Of a stretch of 7,480 nt of DNA, positions 1 through 6,878 are shown piece after piece. This DNA comes from Chitinophagales bacterium (GTDB taxonomy: Bacteria; Bacteroidota; Bacteroidia; Chitinophagales; UBA2359), in contig JAHDDA010000091.1 of the NCBI GenBank assembly GCA_020629595.1, positions 1,557 to 9,036 of the forward strand. Reading direction: 5' to 3'. A program made the position numbers and the translations under genes. The notes below the pieces were generated by a model. It worked only from the letters and a program-made list of their open reading frames with translations. It was not told the DNA's origin and ran no database searches. Within the stretch, counting starts at the first letter, position 1; the number at the start of each line of letters is the position of its first letter.

Positions 1-948
1 TTAGAAGATGATTTGAAATTTGAGTCTATATTTGGAACTTCATTAAATACTACCGATTTTACGGGTGTTGATTTAACAATAGGAGATAATATTCAGATTT
101 TTGATGAAAGAAGTTGTCTGGTAGATGAAGTTAATTTTTTAACTACTGCTCCTTGGCCAGAAAGTGATGTACCATATGTCTTGCATCTTATAGATACAAA
201 TTTAGATAATTCCTTACCATCAAGTTGGGAAGCTGTTGTCGCTGGTACGCCTGGTCTAACAAATAATCAACCTGTTAGTTCAGAAACTGTAGCATTTATA
301 AAAGCTTTTTTAGAAGGTCCTTACAATCAAAGTACAGGTTTTATGCAAACTGCATTGCAAAGTAGTAATTTACTGCCTTCCAATCAACCATACTCTAACA
401 CTAATCACAATTATAACGGAACTGAAACGGCGGTTAATTTTGATGCACATATTACTGATTGGGTGTATATAGAGTTAAGAGATGCAGAGAATCCAAGTTT
501 AATCGTTGATAAAAGAGCTGCTTTAATTAAAAATGATGGAGTTATCTTAGATATTGACAGTCAAGCTGGTGTGGAATTTAGTGTACCAGCTGGAAATTAT
601 TATGTTGCTTTATACCATAAAGCACATTTAGGAGTTATGACTAAACAAGCAATTAACTTACCAAACACACTTCAAACCGCTTATGACTTTAGTACAAGTG
701 TAGATAAGGCATCAGGTACAGGTCAATTAAAACAACTTGAGTCTGGACGAACTGTATTATACTGTGGAGACTTTGATGCAAATGGATTAATTAATAATAT
801 TGACTACAACTACTGGGGAACCAATAGTGCAATTATTAACCAATATGTAAACTGGGATTCCGACTTAAATGCTTTAGTAAATAACTTAGATTTCAATAAT
901 TGGGATTTAAATAAAAGTAAAGTCGGTATATTAGAAATTCAAAAATAA
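1..948 (+). CDS. Secreted lamin-tail / dockerin-like repeat protein, 5'-truncated
   Basis: The reading frame is open from base 1, so the true start lies upstream; 315 residues are visible. Residues about 1-90 look like the end of a lamin-tail domain: a PWPE segment at 51-54, a LIDTNLDNSL stretch with a following Trp (about 63-76), and a closing GTPG at 82-85. In this phylum that domain often sits in CotH-like or other large extracellular proteins. Residues about 140-215 form a beta-rich module (ELRDAENPS, then VPAGNYYVALYHKAHLGVMT), which I recall as recurring in Bacteroidota surface proteins but cannot name. The C-terminus has two dockerin-like calcium loops, with ligands D257, D259, N261, D268 and D286, D288, N290, D297. 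The tail ends soon after the second loop and has no recognisable type IX sorting domain. An extracellular location is inferred from domain content because the signal peptide is outside the window. Catalytic activity, if any, would lie upstream. Confidence 0.85.
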   Translation, partial: LEDDLKFESIFGTSLNTTDFTGVDLTIGDNIQIFDERSCLVDEVNFLTTAPWPESDVPYVLHLIDTNLDNSLPSSWEAVVAGTPGLTNNQPVSSETVAFIKAFLEGPYNQSTGFMQTALQSSNLLPSNQPYSNTNHNYNGTETAVNFDAHITDWVYIELRDAENPSLIVDKRAALIKNDGVILDIDSQAGVEFSVPAGNYYVALYHKAHLGVMTKQAINLPNTLQTAYDFSTSVDKASGTGQLKQLESGRTVLYCGDFDANGLINNIDYNYWGTNSAIINQYVNWDSDLNALVNNLDFNNWDLNKSKVGILEIQK

Positions 949-1362
949 ACAACTTGCCTTAATTCATTTCTTAAAAAAGTCAAACACAAATTTCTACAAA
1001 TAAAACTTATTTCCTTTTCTCATCTTTGAAAAATTCTTCAAATAATAAGTTTTTCATTATAAATATTCTTTGGTTTACCCACCTATCTAATTGTGAAGCA
1101 AGTTCACTCTGGATAAATTAATTGTAAATCTCACTATATGAGGTATTTGAATATTTAAGAAAATAACTTGAAAGTTCAATGTTAAACAAATATTTTAAAT
1201 GACAATAAGTATAAAATGTAATGTGTAAAATGTTGGTATATAGGAATTAAAGTATGGATAAATGAAATTTGCAACATATTAAACGATTAGTATATTAGTT
1301 TAACTTTTAAACTTGAAACTTAGCACGAATTTTGGTAGTATAAGGATAGTAAAGTTAAAAAG
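949..1362. other. AT-rich intergenic gap, no gene recognised
   Basis: This 414-base stretch contains no credible open frame, tRNA or rRNA. I found no strong stem followed by a T-run that would serve as terminator for the preceding gene. Two small inverted repeats occur: GTGAA/TTCAC at 1093-1107 and TTAAAC/GTTTAA at 1279-1303. Both are too short to stand out in such AT-rich DNA. CATCTTTG at 1021-1028 and GAATTTTG at 1327-1334 each resemble the Bacteroidota -7 box (TAnnTTTG) with one mismatch, but neither has a well-spaced TTTG upstream. The promoter of the downstream protease gene probably lies here but cannot be placed. The length of the gap suggests the protease gene is transcribed separately from the gene before it. 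Confidence 0.6.
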
Positions 1363-4300
1363 ATGAATAAGAGTTTAATAATATTTATATTTTTCTTGAT
1401 ATACATAAAAATAGATGCCCAAAAAATAGTTGTTAAAGATGTTATTCATAATTGTGCTACCCATAAAATTATGGAGCAGTTAAACTCTGTAAATAATGAA
1501 TTTTCAGAGTTTAGATTACAAATGGATGAAGAAATTTTATCTGAAACATTAAAGGACAAAAGTGTACTTAAAGAATCTGATGATATAATAACAATTCCAG
1601 TAGTTTTTCATATAATTCATCCCAATGGAACTCCAATTGGAGAAGGAAGTAACTTAAGTAATGAAAGAATCTACCTTGCAATTCAACATCTTAATGACGC
1701 ATTTTCTAATTCTGGTCAATTTTATTTTCCAGAAGGTCATGATACAGGATTTAGATTTTGCTTAGCCACCTTAAATGAATCTGGAGGATTATCAAGTGGT
1801 ATTAACAGATTTAGTTCAAATACTTATTCTGAAATTCAAATTCAAACTGAAGAACCGGGTATTAAACAAAATACTGTTAGATGGGATGCAAATAAATATC
1901 TAAACGTTTGGGTAGTTGAAAATATTTGTTATGATGACAACTGCGGAATTAGCGGTTACTCATATCAAGCCGAAGTACATGGAACGATATATGACGGAAT
2001 TGTAATTGAGGCAGATAATGTAGGTGGAAATTTACAATTATCGAAGTTGTTATTTCATGAAGTTGGACATTATTTAGATCTTCTACATCCTTTTGAAGAT
2101 GGATGTAAAAATAATAATTGTTTAGCCGACAATGACAAAGTATGTGATACGCCTCCTGAAAATTCTCAATTTGCTTACGATTGTGATAGTAGCCCTAACA
2201 CTTGTAGTACAGATGCCAATGATTTAACTTCTCAAAATCCATTCAGACCAATTAGTTTTGGTGGCTTGGGAGATCAGCCAGATTTGATTAATAATTATAT
2301 GGATTATGGCTATCTAAATTGTCGAACTAGTTTCACTTTAGGACAAATTCAAAGAATGAGAATTTCTTTTGACCTACATAGAACAAGTCTATTATCATCA
2401 AATGTTTGTGATTTAGAAGATAATGTAACTATCGATATTGATTTTTGTAATCCTCCTCAATTTTCACAAGTTAATTATGTAACCGATGCTACGCTTAGTT
2501 TAGGTTGGTCAGAAATAACAACAGCTGATAGTTACTCTATAAAAATTCGAGAAATTGGAACTAATAATGAATTTGAAGTTATTGCTACAGAAACACAAAA
2601 AATAATTGGAAATTTATCACCTAATACAAATTATGTATATACAATTAACTCAATCTGCGGAACGAATACATCATTGTCTAGTATTACAGGATACTTTACC
2701 ACACTTCCATTAAGTAATACTTGCGATACGCCTTTAAACATAAGTTATAATAATTTAGGAACAAATAATGTTTTGATAAGCTGGGGAGCTGTAAGTGGTG
2801 CTATAAACTATACCGTTTTCCGTAAAAAAGGAAATGAACCTTGGGCAGAATTTACAAGTGAAATCAATTCTATATTTTTTAACAATCTAGAACCTAATAC
2901 AACTTACTTTGTAAAGGTAAGAGCAAATTGTGGCAATGGCATATACTCAGAAGAAACTAACACAATTAACTTTACAACTAATGAGTTAGTAGTTCAAAAT
3001 TGTTTTCCACCTACGGGAGTTGAAATAAATTACATTGTATCAAATTCAGCCTTTATTTCTTGGAATGATGTACCTGATGCTGACAATTACATAATTGGTT
3101 ATAAAAAATTATCAGATGTAAATTACAATTATAAAACTACTGAAAACAAACAAATAACATTATCTGGTCTTGAGCCAAATACAACTTACCAAGTAACTGT
3201 TTCTAGTCAATGCGAAGACGAAACTGTACAAAGTAATCAAATCTATAGCTTCACAACAACAATAGAAGAAGAACTTCCTGAATGTCCAATACCCACAAAT
3301 TTACAAACACAAAATATTACAACCAATTCAGCAACTTTTACTTGGAATACAATTAATGATGCTGATGCTTATGTTGTATTTGTTAGGGAATTAAATGGTA
3401 GTTGGACACCTTACAATGCCAACAATAATTTTTATACAATCAATACACTTCAAGCAGGAAAAATTTATCAATTTAGAGTTTATGCTATTTGTAATGGAGT
3501 ATCTGGAGATTATTCATCCATAACGACTTTCTCTACTGAAATGGAAGTAGTGGAATGTGTACAACCAAATAGTGTAAATGTGAATGTAATGAGTGAAAGT
3601 AATGTACTGGTTAGTTGGTCAGCAATAGAAAATGCAACTTCTTATAATATTAGCATTAGAAAATTTGGTACTTCAAATTGGAATCATAACACCATTTCAA
3701 ATAATAGCTTTATGTTTTCAAACTTAGAAGCAGCCACAAGCTATGTTTTTATACTAAGCACTAACTGCGATGATATAGAATCTGGAGCTTATTATACTGG
3801 TAGCTTCCTAACAGATAATGCACCAATACAGGAAACTTGTAATACACCATCAAACTTCAACTTGGGTAACACAAGCTCAAACTCGGCAAGTTTTACTTGG
3901 GCAAATATTGATAACGCAGATAATTATTTCGTTTATATACGACAAGAAAATCAAAATTGGGAAAGTCGTTCTACTCCTTCAAATCAAATAACAATAAATA
4001 ACCTTTTACCAAGCACAAACTACGAAGCAAGAGTTTCAGCAAGTTGTTCTGGAATATCATCTTCGTTCTCTAACATTATTGCATTTACAACCAATGTCAA
4101 CACACCTCCACCAAGTCAATCTAATTGCCCACCACCAACTGGTTTATTTGTTACTAACGCAACTACAACTACATTAACAGCCAATTGGAATCAACTGCCT
4201 GAGGCTTCATTTTACATAATAGGAATAACTGAAAGTGATAATGAAAATGGTTGGGAATATCAAATTGTAGGTAATGAGTTATATACATTTACAAATTTAC

Positions 4301-5718
4301 AACCCAATACACCTTATGCTATTAAAATAAGAAGTATGTGTGGTAGCTTTGCTGGTGAGTTTACAAATTTATATACGGCAAGTACACTCTCTTCAAATGG
4401 AAGTTCAAATACCAATGAAGACAATGGCTCAACACCAAATGATAACACAGCAACAGAAGAAGGATGTAATTTTCCTTCAGGAATTTCAGTCAATAATATA
4501 TCAGATGAAAGTGCAACCATTTATTGGAATGAAGTAACTAAAGCCGACAAATACATTTTATTCTTAAAAAGAGAAAATCAAACAATTCCAGATATAGAAT
4601 ATGTTGAAGGTACAGAAAAAGAACTTACAAATTTAATTCCTAATTCAATTTATGAAATAAGACTAAAATCAATTTGTGATGATGGAATTAGCTTAAATTC
4701 TCCTGTTATAACCTTCGAAACAACCGAGAGTGCATCACCAACACAAGTTATATGTGGTACTCCTAGTGGCTTAAATTTAATTTCAATGGGTGATAATATG
4801 TTACAGTTTAATTGGAATGAACAAGAAAATGCTGTTTTCTATCAAGCAGAGTTATATACAAATAACGAATTAACAAAAACAGTAACCGTTTCAGGTAGTA
4901 TGGCAACTTTTAGTGATATTAATATAAATGGTAACTTAAAAGTAAGAGTTCGTTCATATTGTGGTAACTTATGGAGTGCATACAGCGAGTTTATGACAAT
5001 TACTACCACAAATGAAAACCCAGGATGTGGTAAAGTGAATGGTCTTTTAACTTCTAACATTGAAGAAACAACTGCAACTTTAAGTTGGCAGGTCATTCCT
5101 GGAGCTAACGAATACGAAATTCAGTTATGGGTAGAAGGAACAACCGTAATAGCCAATTATACTATTAATACTAATTTTAGAAATGTTAGTTTATTAAATC
5201 AATGTGTTAATTACGAATGGAAGGTTCGTGCAGTTTGTGATGGTATAAAAGGAGAATTTTCTGAGGTACAAAAATTCACTACTGCTTGTTCTTTAAATGT
5301 TTGTGGTGCAGAAGGACAAAGCACTATAACAGGTTTTATTTCGCAAGTTAAAATTGGAGACGACGGGAAAATTTCTGGAAATGATAATGGATATGGAAAT
5401 TACACAAATAATCAATTTACATTGAACTCTGGTAGTTCAAATACCTTTGAAATGAAATCAAGTTCTGAAAATGGTTTTTTCTGGGGCGTTTGGATTGACA
5501 AAAATAAAGATGGAATTTTTGATAAATTTTTGGAAAGAGTATATTTAAGTACAACACCACGTTATGGAACTTGTGCAGGCTTTATTACAATTTCACCCGA
5601 TGCTGAAGAACAAATAACAACAATGCGTGTAATAATGAGTACCGATTCTGATATTGATCCTTGCGAAGATTACGACAGTGGTGAAACAGAAGATTACTCA
5701 ATAAAAATTGAAAATTAA
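1363..5718 (+). CDS. Secreted M43-family zinc metalloprotease with ten FN3 domains and a C-terminal GEVED domain
   Basis: This 1451-residue protein is predicted to cleave proteins outside the cell. Residues 1-19 are a signal peptide with a hydrophobic core and likely cleavage after IDA, before Q20. Residues about 20-75 look like a propeptide. The catalytic domain starts at IPVVFHIIH (77-85) and runs to about 350. The zinc motif is HEVGHYLDLLH at 232-242, with H232, H236 and H242 as ligands and E233 as catalytic base. The Met-turn is NNYMDYG (M313). These features fit the pappalysin/cytophagalysin family M43. Position 239 is Asp where the motif usually has Gly. Ten FN3 domains follow (362-1309), then a GEVED domain (about 1314-1451) with a calcium-loop-like DKNKDG (1379-1384) and GETEDYSIKI near the end. 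No type IX sorting tail is recognisable after GEVED. The ATG at 1363 is chosen because it directly precedes the signal peptide; no Shine-Dalgarno is expected in this phylum. The natural substrate is unknown. Confidence 0.93.
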   Translation: MNKSLIIFIFFLIYIKIDAQKIVVKDVIHNCATHKIMEQLNSVNNEFSEFRLQMDEEILSETLKDKSVLKESDDIITIPVVFHIIHPNGTPIGEGSNLSNERIYLAIQHLNDAFSNSGQFYFPEGHDTGFRFCLATLNESGGLSSGINRFSSNTYSEIQIQTEEPGIKQNTVRWDANKYLNVWVVENICYDDNCGISGYSYQAEVHGTIYDGIVIEADNVGGNLQLSKLLFHEVGHYLDLLHPFEDGCKNNNCLADNDKVCDTPPENSQFAYDCDSSPNTCSTDANDLTSQNPFRPISFGGLGDQPDLINNYMDYGYLNCRTSFTLGQIQRMRISFDLHRTSLLSSNVCDLEDNVTIDIDFCNPPQFSQVNYVTDATLSLGWSEITTADSYSIKIREIGTNNEFEVIATETQKIIGNLSPNTNYVYTINSICGTNTSLSSITGYFTTLPLSNTCDTPLNISYNNLGTNNVLISWGAVSGAINYTVFRKKGNEPWAEFTSEINSIFFNNLEPNTTYFVKVRANCGNGIYSEETNTINFTTNELVVQNCFPPTGVEINYIVSNSAFISWNDVPDADNYIIGYKKLSDVNYNYKTTENKQITLSGLEPNTTYQVTVSSQCEDETVQSNQIYSFTTTIEEELPECPIPTNLQTQNITTNSATFTWNTINDADAYVVFVRELNGSWTPYNANNNFYTINTLQAGKIYQFRVYAICNGVSGDYSSITTFSTEMEVVECVQPNSVNVNVMSESNVLVSWSAIENATSYNISIRKFGTSNWNHNTISNNSFMFSNLEAATSYVFILSTNCDDIESGAYYTGSFLTDNAPIQETCNTPSNFNLGNTSSNSASFTWANIDNADNYFVYIRQENQNWESRSTPSNQITINNLLPSTNYEARVSASCSGISSSFSNIIAFTTNVNTPPPSQSNCPPPTGLFVTNATTTTLTANWNQLPEASFYIIGITESDNENGWEYQIVGNELYTFTNLQPNTPYAIKIRSMCGSFAGEFTNLYTASTLSSNGSSNTNEDNGSTPNDNTATEEGCNFPSGISVNNISDESATIYWNEVTKADKYILFLKRENQTIPDIEYVEGTEKELTNLIPNSIYEIRLKSICDDGISLNSPVITFETTESASPTQVICGTPSGLNLISMGDNMLQFNWNEQENAVFYQAELYTNNELTKTVTVSGSMATFSDININGNLKVRVRSYCGNLWSAYSEFMTITTTNENPGCGKVNGLLTSNIEETTATLSWQVIPGANEYEIQLWVEGTTVIANYTINTNFRNVSLLNQCVNYEWKVRAVCDGIKGEFSEVQKFTTACSLNVCGAEGQSTITGFISQVKIGDDGKISGNDNGYGNYTNNQFTLNSGSSNTFEMKSSSENGFFWGVWIDKNKDGIFDKFLERVYLSTTPRYGTCAGFITISPDAEEQITTMRVIMSTDSDIDPCEDYDSGETEDYSIKIEN
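2446..5289 (+). repeat. Array of ten FN3 domains, each with a fixed-spacing cysteine pair
   Basis: This block lies inside the metalloprotease gene (protein residues 362-1309). Each unit is about 86-93 residues and begins with a Cys, usually followed by xP or xxP. It then has a Trp-containing strand (SW, TW or NW), a late L-x-P/A-x-T/S-x-Y type turn and a second Cys. First cysteines are at 362, 454, 547, 641, 732, 826, 922, 1035, 1131 and 1222. Second cysteines are at 432, 523, 617, 710, 802, 895, 993, 1105, 1200 and 1292. The spacing within a unit is always 69-71 residues. Units are abutting except for a Pro-rich linker before unit 7 and a Ser/Asn/Thr-rich linker (about 1009-1034) before unit 8. 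Nucleotide identity between units is low, so the array looks old rather than recently amplified. FN3 arrays usually act as spacers or adhesion modules. Confidence 0.88.
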
Positions 5719-5734
5719 AATTTAGTCAATGAAT

Positions 5735-5771
5735 ATAGTCCACAATCTATCGTTTGTGGACTGTGGACTAT
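5735..5771. repeat. Intergenic inverted repeat with two alternative pairings
   Basis: ATAGTCCACA (5735-5744) and TGTGGACTAT (5762-5771) are perfect 10-base inverted arms around a 17-base loop. Inside them, GTCCACAA (5738-5745) also pairs perfectly with TTGTGGAC (5754-5761) around an 8-base loop. The second pairing is possible because TGTGGAC occurs twice in tandem (5755-5768). The two stems share the left arm and so cannot form together. No T-run follows on either strand, so a simple intrinsic terminator is unlikely. It lies 16 bases after the protease stop and could help process or stabilise the transcript end, or bind a protein. The GGACT/GACTAT flavour resembles degenerate intergenic repeats I recall from Bacteroidota genomes. 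Confidence 0.65.
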
Positions 5772-5807
5772 TAGCTATCAACTTAAAAAAACTTATTCCC
5801 AAAACTA

Positions 5808-5839
5808 TTTGTCTATCTATGGGTATTGAAGTAGCTTTG
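5808..5839 (+). promoter_or_regulatory. Candidate Bacteroidota-type promoter (TTTG ... TAGCTTTG)
   Basis: TTTG at 5808-5811 and TAGCTTTG at 5832-5839 match the Bacteroidota -33 (TTTG) and -7 (TAnnTTTG) consensus exactly, with a 20-base spacer inside the usual 19-21 range. The -7 box ends only four bases before the ATG of the flavin reductase gene at 5844. Transcription would therefore begin at or next to the start codon, giving a leaderless or near-leaderless message. A chance match in AT-rich DNA is possible, and an overlapping near match, TATCTATG at 5814-5821, lacks a good -33 partner. Confidence 0.35.
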
Positions 5840-5843
5840 GAAA

Positions 5844-6719
5844 ATGTTAAGTTTAGAACCAAAAGATATTTCAACAGCCGAATTGCACCAATATTTATTG
5901 GGAGCAGTAGCACCTCGCCCTATCTGCTGGGCAAGTACAATCGATAAAGAAGGAAATGCTAATGTTGCTCCTTACAGTTTTTTCAATGTGTTTAGTTCTA
6001 ACCCACCTATTGCTATATTTTCTTCAAACCGCAGAGTTGATGATAATACAACTAAAGATACCTTAGCCAATATTGAAGCAACAAAAGAAGTGGTAATAAA
6101 TGTTGTGCCTTTCAACTTAGTACGTCAAATGACCATAACAAGTATTAGTTATCCATCTGAAATTAATGAATTTGAAAAAGCAGGATTAACGCCAATAGCT
6201 TCTGAAGTAATAAAACCCCCACGAATTGCTGAATCGCCCGTTCAGTTTGAATGCAAAGTAACAGAAATTAAACCCTTAGGAAATGAAGGAGGAGCTGGAA
6301 ATTTAATATTTTGTGAAGTAGTTAAAATTCATATTTCAGAAAACATACTTGATGAAGAAAACAAAATAGACCCAAACAAAATAGATTTAGTTGGCAGAAT
6401 GGGGCGTGCTTTTTATGCAAGAGCAAAAGGAAACGCAGTATTCAAAATTTTTCAGCCAGTAAATAAATTAGGTTTAGGATTTGACCAACTTCCTGATTTT
6501 ATTGTTAAAAATGAAGAACTAAATGCCAATGAAAAAGCTGCTCTTGCTTCAGTAACAGCAATGCCGAGTGATGCTATTATGAATGTGGCACAAAAGTTAA
6601 TTTCAAATATAGATTTTAATCCTAAACAAGCCTACAAAATGGCAAAATCTTGTATTCAGCAAGGCGATAATGGAATGGCATTGGCAATTTTAACAACTTT
6701 AGGTAAAGTTGAGTTTTAG
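5844..6719 (+). CDS. Flavin reductase family protein (FMN-binding split barrel)
   Basis: This 291-residue predicted cytoplasmic flavoprotein belongs to the flavin reductase-like (DIM6/NTAB) group, whose members bind FMN in a split beta-barrel and commonly reduce flavin with NAD(P)H. Family signatures include APRPICWAST (23-32), NVAPYSFFNVFSSNPP (40-55), the FMN-contacting KDTLANI region (71-77), FEKAGLTP (110-117) and GRMGRAFYARA (184-194). The barrel ends near residue 200. A further 90 or so mostly helical residues follow, longer than the 150-200 residue minimal reductases but, from memory, normal for a Bacteroidota/proteobacterial subgroup of about 290 residues. No signal peptide is seen. 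The ATG at 5844 is the only plausible start: the next in-frame Met is at residue 96, inside the conserved barrel. The partner oxygenase or true substrate is not indicated by the neighbours. The downstream SDR gene is co-directional but separated by 159 bases. Confidence 0.9.
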   Translation: MLSLEPKDISTAELHQYLLGAVAPRPICWASTIDKEGNANVAPYSFFNVFSSNPPIAIFSSNRRVDDNTTKDTLANIEATKEVVINVVPFNLVRQMTITSISYPSEINEFEKAGLTPIASEVIKPPRIAESPVQFECKVTEIKPLGNEGGAGNLIFCEVVKIHISENILDEENKIDPNKIDLVGRMGRAFYARAKGNAVFKIFQPVNKLGLGFDQLPDFIVKNEELNANEKAALASVTAMPSDAIMNVAQKLISNIDFNPKQAYKMAKSCIQQGDNGMALAILTTLGKVEF

Positions 6720-6745
6720 ATAATTTTCTATAGAAAAATGTAAAA

Positions 6746-6797
6746 TGTACGGACATCGATTTATCGTGTCCTGATGCGATAAATCACCATCACTACA
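6746..6797. repeat. REP-like imperfect palindrome between the flavin reductase and SDR genes
   Basis: The 52-base unit is bounded by TGTA (6746-6749) and TACA (6794-6797). Its core holds GATTTATCG (6758-6766), perfectly complementary to CGATAAATC (6777-6785) around a 10-base loop. An alternative hairpin folds the left half on itself: GGACA (6751-6755) with TGTCC (6767-6771), and CGA (6757-6759) with TCG (6764-6766), leaving one bulged T and a TTTA loop. The layout of outer TGTA/TACA, inner CGATTTATCG and GATGCGATAAATC resembles the dispersed palindromes with GCGATAAATCGC-like cores that I recall from Bacteroidota and cyanobacterial intergenic regions. No T-run follows either stem, so it is not an obvious intrinsic terminator. 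Confidence 0.55.
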
Positions 6798-6878
6798 AGA
6801 TTAACTATAAAAATATCCTGTATTAAAGATAATTCATTAAAAACATTACTTGACTTTCTTCTTTTCAAAAACATAAAA

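Noticed and set aside
1093..1107. GTGAA/TTCAC hairpin as a terminator for the first gene
   Set aside because: The stem is only five base pairs, no T-run follows, and it is about 145 bases past the stop.
4314..5096. Short open frames inside the protease gene on either strand
   Set aside because: They overlap well-supported FN3 coding sequence and have no start context or recognisable domains.
2446..5289. Regular repetition suggestive of a CRISPR or DNA tandem array
   Set aside because: The periodicity is about 92-113 codons, exists at protein level (FN3 domains) and has low nucleotide identity between units.
5722..5947. Small open frames on both strands across the gap before the flavin reductase gene
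   Set aside because: They run through the inverted repeat and into the conserved flavin reductase frame, and have no recognisable product.
6850..6877. TTGACT followed by an AT-rich -10-like stretch upstream of the SDR gene as a sigma-70 promoter
   Set aside because: Bacteroidota use a different housekeeping consensus, and no TAnnTTTG box is present there.
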